Source: Lunularia cruciata
Lineage: Eukaryota; Streptophyta; Marchantiopsida; Lunulariales; Lunulariaceae
Length of the DNA: 64,000 nucleotides
Reading direction: 5' to 3'
Assembly: GCA_948567375.1 (NCBI GenBank)
Contig: OX419758.1
Span: forward strand, 59,649,001 to 59,713,000
Shown: positions 56,188 to 64,000 of the stretch, one piece after another
How the letters are laid out: every line of letters starts with the position of its first letter
Position numbering within the stretch: the first letter of the stretch is position 1
The notes under the pieces: generated by a model
Told to the model about the DNA's origin: nothing
What the model saw: only the letters and a program-made list of their open reading frames with translations
Database searches by the model: none
Program-made: the position numbers and the translations under genes

Positions 56188-57130
56188 AGAGGGGATATGC
56201 CTATTTGAGTTGTTTGGTGGGATCAGCACCGGACTAGCTGTGGTATTACAGGCGGGTATACGAGTACAAAGGTACTTGTATGTAGAGAGAGATGAGACTG
56301 CTGGGCAAGTCTCTCTACATCATGTGGCACACTTGGCCTATTGGTATCCGGAATTATTACCGATGTCAGCAGTCAGAGGTTACTAGAAGGTCCTACTAGG
56401 AGACATTTCCTTAATGGGGGTGCATGACCTAGAGAGACATAAGCCTATTCACTTGGTGATTTCTAGATGGCCATGTCAGGGACATACACGTGCTGGTAGA
56501 GGATTGGGTCTTCAGGATCCTTGTTCTGGTGTGTTTTGGGAGATATTACGGATACTACGACATCTGCATGTTCATCACTCTGTTTCTCAAGCTTACCTTT
56601 TGGAGAATGTTCCTTTGATGGGTGATTCTCGCACTAGAGTGGTGGCCAGTACACATCAGGTACATTCTTAGATGGGACCTACTGTACTGACAGATGTAGC
56701 TAGAGTAGGATCATGGGCTCATCGTCTTTGTCTTTGGTGGATGAACCTCTTACCAAAAGAGGTTCTACAGTGCGCTTATGATGGGATTCGGCGACTTGAC
56801 CACATCCTTGTTGATGATATCTTGGATGTTGGGCGTCAGTCTCAGACAGTGGTAGTGGCTGATAGGTCACCTATGGCAGTGGTGAACCTAGTTAGACAGC
56901 CTAGAGCCGCATTTCCCACACTCATGAGTTTCCCAAGCTCTCATGCTTTTCAAGAAGGAGGACCTGGACTTGTTTGGGACTCACAATTACAGCAGTTGGT
57001 GGAGCCCAACGCTGATGAGAGAGAGTAGGCGATGGGTTTTCACACCGGTATTACCACTGTTCCAACAGTGTCAGAGGCATCCAAGCATCAGGTGTTAGAT
57101 CAGGCTATGGACTTGAATTGTTTGACCTAG
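56188..57130 (+). pseudogene. M2 cytosine-C5 methyltransferase domain, nonsense-broken
   Basis: Aligns over its full length with 41182-42123. Motif I LFELFGGISTGL, motif II VERDE, Pro-Cys in SRWPCQGH, LENV, SWAHRL (first Arg of motif VIII region changed to Trp) and GSHAFR-equivalent SSHAFQEGGPGL are all readable. Nonsense codons include one after VRGY (56384), one after HQVHS (56669) and one after ERE (57026). All pieces are in one frame with the downstream RT. TAG at 57128 replaces a Trp codon that M1 shows as TGG. Confidence 0.9.
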
Positions 57131-58307
57131 ATTGTGAGCCTTGGCTTGGCAAAGCAGCGTAGGATGCGCTTGATAGGCATCACCACTCGGACACTTGTGA
57201 GCCCTGTGCCTATCGAGACAATTCAAGCACATGCTGGGGGCGATGGACCGAGTGGACATGGTATTCTTGGGACACATCTAGTAGCTACTAGGGAGAGTGG
57301 TCTACTTGGAGTCCATCCAGGTGAGCATGGGCTAATTGGATTACACCCTTGGTCCACATGGGATGCAGCTAGAGGACGTGTGAAGCTTGCAACTAGAGTG
57401 GAGGGAGTTTTTCACACAGAGGTTGGGACCTCTAGTGGTCGGGAGCATGACACTATTGCTCCCAAGGGCTCAGTGTAGCAGTCAGTCAGTACGTCTTCCA
57501 CTCCTACTACAGTTACAGAGGATACTTGGGAGCCAGATCTTGGACCCAAGCTTACTGGAGAGGAAAGACAGAGGGTTTTGAGGTTCTTGAGGAGTCACAT
57601 GAGTTGTTTTGCCTTCAGTATGAAAGATTTGGGTGCTCTGAAGGGACTGGGTATACGGATTGAACTGACAAGCGACACACCAATTTTCCAACGTCCTTAT
57701 TGATATAGTGATATGGAAAGGACATTGATTCAGAGCCGGAGTAGTGACCTTTTTGAGGTTGGTTTGGTAGAGATTTCACATGGAGAGTATGCATCAGCGA
57801 CAGTGATGCCAGCCAAGAAGGATATGCATGGCAACTATACAGATAGGCAAATGAGTGGAGATTATTGTCATATCAACCCATAGACTAGGGCTGATCAGTA
57901 TGCCATGCCTACACCGTAGGAGATTGTTGATGCGATTGGGCATGCAAAGGTCTTCAGTACTTTGGATCTTCGAGCGGGATATCATCAGTTGCCGATTAGG
58001 GAGGAGGATAAGTCCAAGACAGCATTTTGGGCTATTGATCCTCATGGTAAGGATGTGTTATATCAGTGGAGGTTCTTACCATTTGGGTTAAAGAATGCTC
58101 CTATTGAGTTCCAGAGGGTCATGGATAGGATCCTAGTTGGATTGGATTTTTCTCGGTGCTATATTGATGACATTTTGGTTTATAGCACTCCTGTGAAGGA
58201 GCATGAGAGACAGATGTTGGAGGTGTTTGAGAGGTTGAGATCTCATGGACTCAAATTACATCTTGGGAAGTGTAGGTTCTTCCACAAGCAAGTTGAGTAT
58301 TTGGGTC
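57131..58307 (+). pseudogene. M2 linker and reverse transcriptase, cut by A3
   Basis: The linker 57134-57478 is open and in the methyltransferase frame. RT includes LDLRAGYHQLPI, LPFGLKNAPIEFQRVMD and CYIDDILVYS, open at 57962 onward. It ends in YLG at 58307 where A3 begins. Stops upstream of 57962 include TGA near 57700. Confidence 0.88.
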
Positions 58308-58997
58308 TGTGAGCCGGCCTGTCTCTCACTCAAGATGAACCTCTGATGGCTATTATGGTAGCGCACCATGGACTAAGAAGGCAAGGAACCCGAACTCCAT
58401 CATACTCCTCCAAGGCTAACACTCCAAGACTCAAGACATTGCTCACTAAAGAACTCAATGAGAGAGAGATAGTTGCAAATGAAAGGATGATCAGTACCTC
58501 CTCACCCCTTGTTTATATACTTGTGAAATAGTTACGTACCAAAGTTACTAATTACTGTACTAACTCAAGTACTAGACTAAAAGTCAAGTAAAGTCAAAAA
58601 GTAAAGGGAATATCCATTCACATGGGCATATTCCCCTAAGCATGTAGTCTTATCTTGACCCAACCACTAAGTCAAGGATTCCTTCACATGGGCTATCCTT
58701 GGACTAAAGAAGAATCAAAAACAAAGAGGCTTGCGGGCCCAAGAGTTCTCAATTCTTTCCTCAAAGCCAAACACCTAGGAATAATACCAAGTCAACACAC
58801 TAAAATCCAAAATAGTGGTGCTCATCTTTTCTACTTCCTCTAAAGCAAGGTCCCCTCTATCTTAGCTATGACTAACTTTAGCTAACCATGAATAATATAG
58901 AACCATCCTTTATCTCTATATAAATAATATCTCTTAAGTACTTGTAATACCAAGCTAAATATCACAATACCACACACATGCACAAATAGGTGTTACA
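58308..58997 (-). repeat. A3 3' LTR
   Basis: 690 bp. Reverse complement runs TGTAACACCT-like start to GGCTCACA. Close to the A2 LTRs. Confidence 0.92.
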
Positions 58998-59042
58998 TTT
59001 ATCCCCGGACTAAGTTTTCACTTTGTCCTCAAAGTGAAGGTC

Positions 59043-59312
59043 CCTCTACTTTCTATGGTACATCTTCAACTTATCATGGTTAATCCTATCAAAGTGTCTT
59101 CCTCCCAAACTCCTTGAGATCATAGGTGTAATTTCCCCACACCTTCTCCACTATGAAAGGTCCAAAGTACTTAGGCAAAACTTCTTTTGCACTCTCTTGA
59201 ATCGAATGGAATCAAACAACATTACCCAATCAACTTCTTTGAAAGTCTCAGCCTTCTTCTTGCCTTGCTTCTTGTCATAGCTCTCCTTTTGTTTCCTTTG
59301 GGCTTGCTCCAC
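59043..59312 (-). pseudogene. A3 integrase C-terminal segment
   Basis: Equivalent of 52665-52931 after the shared TGA. A small difference in the KKKVGPFKEG-equivalent stretch (GAGACTTTC near 59243) and an in-frame change alter the start, but the YDL-type end is alignable. It has no start of its own. Confidence 0.7.
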
Positions 59313-60617
59313 TCAAACCATTGCAACTGCTCTTGCCTCTTCCAACTCCATGAGTTGATCCTTCCTTGACTTCTCTACATCACCTTGTTGTGCTTTCTTC
59401 AATCTCCTATGAATGCTTTGGAAGATAGGAAGATCAAAGTGAATAGGTAAGGTAGAATCAATACCATACACCAATTGAAATGGAGAATATCCGGTGGAAG
59501 TCTTCATGGTTGTCCTATACTCCCACAAAACTGCATGAATCCTCTTGTCCCAATGATGTTTAGCCCTCTCCATTTCTGCATCTTTGGCCAACATCATGCA
59601 CAAGGTCTGATTGGTTCTCTCTGCCAAGCCATTGGAATTTGGCTTATAGGATGTAGTTACTCTATGTGTGATAGAGAAATGTTGTAGCATGGTTGTAGTA
59701 ATGCTTCTTGTAAACTCTCCTCCTCTATCAGAAACCAACTCCAAAGGGCATCCAAACCTCATGATAATGCGTTCATAAAGAAATCTACCCACTTCATCTT
59801 CATTCTTGTCCCTCAATGGTCTAGCCTCAACCCACTTGGTAAGGTAATCAGTAACTACCACAATGTACCAATTGTTCCTTGGGGTTCTATTGAGAGGACC
59901 TACAAAATCAATTCCCCACTTCTCAAAAGGTCCTAGCAATGGAATTGATCTAAGTGGTGGAGTGGATGTCGACTTTCTAGCAAAAGCTTGACAAACATGA
60001 CAATTTTTGCAACAATCAAGACAATCCTTGAAAATCCCTCTCCAATGGTAACCTGCATCTAGAATCTTGAAAGCAGTCACCTTTCCTGCAAAGTGTCTTC
60101 CACATACTAAACCTTCATGAAACTCCTTTATGAGTAGGATAGACTCTTCCTTACCCACTGCTCTTCGAAGTAGACCATCTGCTCCTTGGTGAAAAAGAAT
60201 ATCCTCCACCATTGTGTAAGGTCTAGATCTTGCTGCAAGGGCCTTCCTCTCCCTAGCATGCATCCCTTCTGAATAGTTACCTCTTGTCACAAAATCCATA
60301 ATCTCCTTGTACTCCATTAGAACCTCTTGAGTGACTGAGATTGTCATGAGCTCCTCATCCGGGAAGGAATCATCCACTGGCTCATCTCCATCATGATCAT
60401 AGGCTCTAGATAACAAATCAGCATTTGCATGTTTCTTTCTTGGCCTATCCTCAATTGTGTAGTCATACTCAGACAAGAGTATCATCCACCTTACTAGTCT
60501 TCCTTCAACATTAGGCTTGTTGAAGATGTACTTCAAAGCCTTGTGATCCGTGACAATGGTGGCTTTCCCTCCAATCAAGTAGTGTCTAAACTTCTTGAGA
60601 CCAAAGATCACTGCCAA
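59313..60617 (-). CDS. A3 RNase H end and integrase
   Basis: 434 open codons. The RNase H end has VTDHKAL and KHANADLLSR. The integrase zinc-binding end is complete (HEGLVCGRHF and CKNCHVCQAF). The core has WGIDFVGPLNRTPRN (Asp 1), LVSDRGGEF with the second Asp intact, and NSNGLAERTNQT (Glu). It ends at the TGA shared with A1 and A2. This is the best-kept A integrase in the window. Confidence 0.9.
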   Translation of the reverse strand: MAVIFGLKKFRHYLIGGKATIVTDHKALKYIFNKPNVEGRLVRWMILLSEYDYTIEDRPRKKHANADLLSRAYDHDGDEPVDDSFPDEELMTISVTQEVLMEYKEIMDFVTRGNYSEGMHARERKALAARSRPYTMVEDILFHQGADGLLRRAVGKEESILLIKEFHEGLVCGRHFAGKVTAFKILDAGYHWRGIFKDCLDCCKNCHVCQAFARKSTSTPPLRSIPLLGPFEKWGIDFVGPLNRTPRNNWYIVVVTDYLTKWVEARPLRDKNEDEVGRFLYERIIMRFGCPLELVSDRGGEFTRSITTTMLQHFSITHRVTTSYKPNSNGLAERTNQTLCMMLAKDAEMERAKHHWDKRIHAVLWEYRTTMKTSTGYSPFQLVYGIDSTLPIHFDLPIFQSIHRRLKKAQQGDVEKSRKDQLMELEEARAVAMV

Positions 60618-60986
60618 CCCTTCTCTCTCCGTGACAGAGTAGTTCTTCTATGCTGAAACCATCTGCCTACTAGCATAAGCTATTGGATGATCATGCCCAT
60701 CTTGGTCTAATTGACTAAGAGTGCATCCAATAGCTACATTAGAAGCATCAGTATAGAGGATGAAAGGCTTACTCCAATCAGGTTTAGCAAGAATGGGAGC
60801 TACAACAAGGGATTGCTTGAGCTCCTCAAAAGCTTTGAGAGCCTCCTTGTCCTCCAAAATCACCATGTAATCTACACCCTTCTTCATGTAGATGGTCAAT
60901 GCATAAGCCTTGTTGGAAAATGAGAAGACAAACCTCCTATAGTATCCGACCATCCCCAAGAATTGGCGTAACATCCTCCAACACAT
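60618..60986 (-). pseudogene. A3 RT thumb and RNase H start, joined to gag by deletion
   Basis: Reads QFLGMVGYYRRFVFSFSNK and FILYTDASNVAIGCTLSQ. A TAG (AAG in A2, near 60646) separates it from 59313-60617 in the same frame. The first codons come from gag-tail sequence, marking the deletion junction at about 60972. Confidence 0.88.
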
Positions 60987-61010
60987 TGTAGTTCCATTGT
61001 TGCTTTGAAA

Positions 61011-62240
61011 TCAAGAAATCCTCCATCCCCAACTTCTTCCTTCAAGTCTTTGTTGTTGATGGTGTTGAGGTGCGAGTGCTCCTAGTAGACATAGGAGTAT
61101 CCTTGCTTGGAGTGAATCCTTGAGAAGAGTGAACATCCTCTGCAAAACGAGCTCTCTTCTTCTCTTGTGCCAAAAGCTCCAAATTAGGACTCTTGGAGTT
61201 TGAGCACTCTCCCTTCTCATACTTGCTCTCCACCACATTTATGGATGCTATCCCCTTACCTTTGTTGGGATTAGGAGCCACTTGGGTTTCACTACCACCC
61301 TCTTTCCCTCTATTGGCTCCCTCATAACCCCTTTCTCCATGGTAAGTGGAATTTGGGCAATTCCTTTGGATATGGCCTCTTCCTCCACAACCAAAACAAT
61401 TTCTATCATTGAAATTGTTGGCTGGTTGAACTCCTCTATGTGGATAGTTCCATAACTCGTAGTCAGTCTCCCTACATTCTGATCCACCTCTCTCTTCTCC
61501 CATAGTTGCACCACATTGATCTTGAGATCCGTAAGTTGTTCTGTGATGGTTTGAAGTGGATCTTTTGGTGGAGGTGCAAGAATTGGAGCAACTACTACTT
61601 GTGGTGCAACCCTTTTCACCAAAGTATCAGAAGTTCCACCATACTTGTAGCCTTGAGGAGGATGCACAACCTCCTTTACCACCAAATCACTCTCATCCTC
61701 TTCCAAACTCTCCTCCATACAAATTGCAATCTTGATAGCTTCAACCTTGGAAGAAGGTTTCTCATATCTCACCTTGCTTCTAATTTGTGATCTCAACCCT
61801 CCCACAAAATTCTTGGTGAGCATGGCCCCTATGCCAATCATTGTAGTCTCCACATCATCCCCACCCTTTCTCAATACTATGCAAAATCTGGACTCTAACT
61901 TTTCCACTCTTTCCACATAGACTCTCACTTTCTCTCCATCTCCTTGCTTGAGAAATGTAACCTCACTCATCAATCTCTCATAACTCTCATCAGGAAGAAA
62001 GTTCTCAATGAATGTTGAAGTCAAAGTCTCCCAAGACTCTTCTTGCCTATCTCTCCTCTCTCTCTTTTGGTATTCTGACTCATACCATGTAAGTGTTGCA
62101 TCCTCAAAGAAATCTGGTAATAATGAGGCCCACTCATTCTTCCTCCTCTCATTGTTTCCTATGCAAGCTCTCTTGAAGTCTCTCACAAAGCCCTCCACTT
62201 CTTCTCTATCCTTCCTAAAGAAAACCGGAAGTGTCCCCAT
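61011..62240 (-). pseudogene. A3 gag
   Basis: Starts MGTLPVFFRKDREEVEGFVR at 62240, matching A2 gag. Open to about 61450, where a frameshift moves it to the frame of 61042-61503, which contains the zinc knuckle CFGCGGRGHIQRNC and ELLAQEKKRARFAEDV. Another frame change occurs near 61045. Protease is absent because of the deletion. Confidence 0.88.
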
Positions 62241-62442
62241 CTTAACCTCTCACTATCTTTCTTTTCTCTCAATTTTTTTTCTCTTTTCTTTTCTCTCACT
62301 CTATAACTAATAAATTATATACATGACTAACACCATCTGAGAATAATCCACTCTAGGGTACACAAAAGTTTCAGGTTGCTCCAAGATTTCTATAGCAACA
62401 TCAAATCCTAGAGTGCATATTAATCTAACTCTCATGGATAAT

Positions 62443-63094
62443 TTATCCATAACTTGAAAGATTATCTTGAGAACTAGCTGATGAAAGCGGTAGTATTTCT
62501 GTAGCTATACTAAGATTCTCTCCAAGATCCTTCACCAAAGTCTCCAAAAGTGCTTTTACTCCACTACACTCATGTCCTTTTGGAAGTCCTTCCACTCCAC
62601 AAACCTCACACAACTCCTTGGTCTTAGATCTTCTCCCTCTTAATCTTGGTGAAGAAGGTCCAACATGCAAACCCAAGTCAAGTAAGCCTCTCCTTTCCCT
62701 CAATCTCTTGCTCTCAAAGGTCAATGGACATGAACTTGCCTTATGTCCCTTTTCTCCACACAGAAAGCACTTAGACTCACTCTTTCCTCCAAGTGGTGTA
62801 GGTTTTTGGATCCTCTCAACACTCTCTTCAAATTCTATTATAGACTCTCTTTTCCTCAAATCCACCCCTAAAATCACCTCAAACCCTTGGGGAATCTTGC
62901 ATAATCTCAATTTCCACTCTTGATGACCTTCTATGTTCCCAAGATGAATCTAAACACTCAAACATGCTTTTTGTTGATCTCAAACTCCTCATGCATGAAA
63001 TCTCCACTCTATAGAATTCACCCTTTCTCACAATGTCACTCAAATCTCCCAACCTGTATGTCACAATCCTCTGAAATTTTGTAAACTTGATCAC
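62443..63094 (-). pseudogene. A3 accessory zinc-knuckle ORF
   Basis: Two overlapping open pieces, 62879-63094 and 62443-62910, offset by one base. Unlike A2, there is no stop between the N-terminal part and the knuckle (EESVERIQKP), confirming that CFLCGEKGHKASSC and CEVCGVEGLPKGHEC belong to one ancestral protein. It lies about 200 bp before gag. Confidence 0.65.
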
Positions 63095-63581
63095 AACTCT
63101 AGGGTGTCCCTCCTTGAAAAATATCAGATCTTTTCATTGGGCCATTTGGCCTAGACACCTTTCTATTCAGCACACAAATTTCAGATTTGGTTTGAAAACC
63201 ACCTCCCTTACTTCAAAAACTCATAACGCCCTGTGAAAAAACGATGTCTCTCTACTTTTTGTGGCAGCAGGTAGGATACAATGCACTTAATTTTCTTGAA
63301 AACTTTTAGGACAATTCATTGAAAATTGAAGAAATGGCAGACTCTGTACAATTTTCCAGAGAGCATGTAGTTGCGGGAGCACTTTACCATATCAACTATC
63401 AAAAATTCTAGCCCAGTGCGCATAGTAGCTCTCATAATAATTTCAAGTGTGCTAACTCAAAGATAACCCAAGCTATCATGTGTAGAAATTTCAAGTCCAG
63501 ATCTCAAACTTGAGATTTTGCCCAAAATCACCTTAATCCCCAAAATTTGCAAACTACCTCACACAATCTCTCCAATTCCTC

Positions 63582-63752
63582 TCATGTGTACAAGATGTAC
63601 AAAATCACCTCAAAGACATCATAATGAACTACAGGGTATAAAAATGGATCTTGGTTCTCTAACATAAGTTCAGCCCTCTCCTCTCCTAATGTTCTCTCCA
63701 AGTGAGCTCTCATAGTCTCCTTCTGCCTAATGTAGAATTGAACGCGGAACAT
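63582..63752 (-). CDS. A3 small conserved pre-gag ORF
   Basis: Starts MFRVQFYIRQKETMR and ends VILYILYT. Same position and nearly the same peptide as in A2. Conservation in three copies is the only evidence for coding. Confidence 0.5.
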   Translation of the reverse strand: MFRVQFYIRQKETMRAHLERTLGEERAELMLENQDPFLYPVVHYDVFEVILYILYT

Positions 63753-63793
63753 TATCTTGCCTTCTAGAGAGGTCCCGGGAACGAAACCAAAAA

Positions 63794-64000
63794 TGTGAGC
63801 CGGCCTGTCTCTCACTCAAGATGAACCTCTGATGGCTATTATGGTAGCGCACCATGGACTAAGAAGACAAGGAACCCGAACTCCATCATACTCCTCCAAG
63901 GCTAACACTCCAAGACTCAAGACATTGCTCACTAGAGAACTCAATGAGAGAGAGATAGTTGCAAATGAAAGGATGATCAGTACCTCCTCACCCCTTGTTT
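63794..64000 (-). repeat. A3 5' LTR, partial
   Basis: First 207 bp (minus-strand end) of an A LTR, reverse complement ending GGCTCACA. It is cut by the window edge. Primer-site-like sequence lies immediately left of it at about 63770-63793. Confidence 0.92.

Larger units (their letters stand above)
34369..58307 (+). mobile_element. M2: methyltransferase-bearing gypsy element split by M1 and A2 and cut by A3
   Basis: The pieces are: 5' LTR 34369-36035, gag start 36036-36512, gag 45565-45865, then gag, protease, methyltransferase and RT at 53999-58307, where A3 begins. Continuity is shown by the GTCC duplication round M1, by the CGGAC/AGGAC duplication round A2, and by colinearity with M1. Its RNase H, integrase and 3' LTR must lie beyond A3, outside the window. 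It has more stops than M1 and fewer than M3. Confidence 0.88.
58308..64000 (-). mobile_element. A3: internally deleted family A element, minus strand
   Basis: 3' LTR 58308-58997, integrase, RNase H, gag and pre-gag ORFs in minus orientation, then the 5' LTR from 63794 to the window edge. The internal region is 4796 bp against 6422 bp in A2: protease and almost all RT are missing by one deletion at about 60972. It interrupts M2 RT after GGGTC (58303-58307), so the partner duplication should lie beyond the window. Confidence 0.92.

Noticed and set aside
1-64000. CRISPR arrays, rRNA or tRNA genes, bacterial operons or viral genomes
   Set aside because: No regularly spaced short repeats, no tRNA cloverleaf or rRNA sequence recognised, and all large ORFs are retroelement proteins.

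Overview
The window is a stack of nested LTR retrotransposons from a plant nuclear genome. Every recognisable coding region belongs to a Ty3/gypsy element. I found no host gene, rRNA, tRNA, CRISPR array or bacterial feature. The plant origin is inferred from the element types: chromodomain-bearing chromoviruses, an initiator-Met tRNA primer site, and C-to-T decay at CAG as well as CG sites, which points to CHG methylation. The species cannot be named. A captured cytosine methyltransferase with unpermuted motif order would fit a non-angiosperm plant or a streptophyte relative, but that is inference.

Local family names. M = gypsy element carrying a DNA cytosine-C5 methyltransferase. A = gypsy element with about 690-bp LTRs and extra ORFs before gag. 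D = chromovirus with about 745-bp LTRs. E = gypsy pol with a polypurine tract at 30199. F = complete chromovirus with about 400-bp LTRs.

Layout. (1) 1-19237: decayed minus-strand M3, running leftward from its 5' LTR (17322-19237) and leaving the window inside its methyltransferase domain. It is split by A1 (2412-16560, +). A1 is itself split by a D solo LTR (5688-6429) and by complete element F (6785-12369, -). (2) 19238-22687: AT-rich, no recognisable element, several short tandem duplications. (3) 22688-26112: D fragments, namely a solo LTR with target duplication, a 3' LTR with an integrase-chromodomain fragment, and a truncated inverted LTR. (4) 26113-33956: E pol (+), its polypurine tract, then a 3.7-kb LTR-like stretch holding broken coiled-coil ORFs. 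(5) 34369 to the end: M2 (+), interrupted by M1 (36513-45564, +), A2 (45866-53998, +) and A3 (58308 onward, -).

The main discovery candidate is family M. Its order is LTR, Gag with two zinc knuckles and an RGG box, aspartic protease, cytosine-C5 methyltransferase, reverse transcriptase, RNase H, integrase. M1 keeps the methyltransferase open with the catalytic Pro-Cys, ENV, target-recognition-like and C-terminal motifs in canonical order. M2 and M3 carry older copies. In M2 the protease, methyltransferase and RT segments share one frame broken only by nonsense codons, so the ancestral element probably made a single Gag-PR-MTase-RT-RH-IN polyprotein. Retrotransposon-borne methyltransferases have been reported from dinoflagellates and charophyte algae. 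Whether this lineage is described needs a database search.

None of the elements looks autonomous now. M1 has CAG-to-TAG stops, a 14-bp duplication, small frameshifts and a truncated 3' end. The A copies carry stops, frameshifts or deletions.
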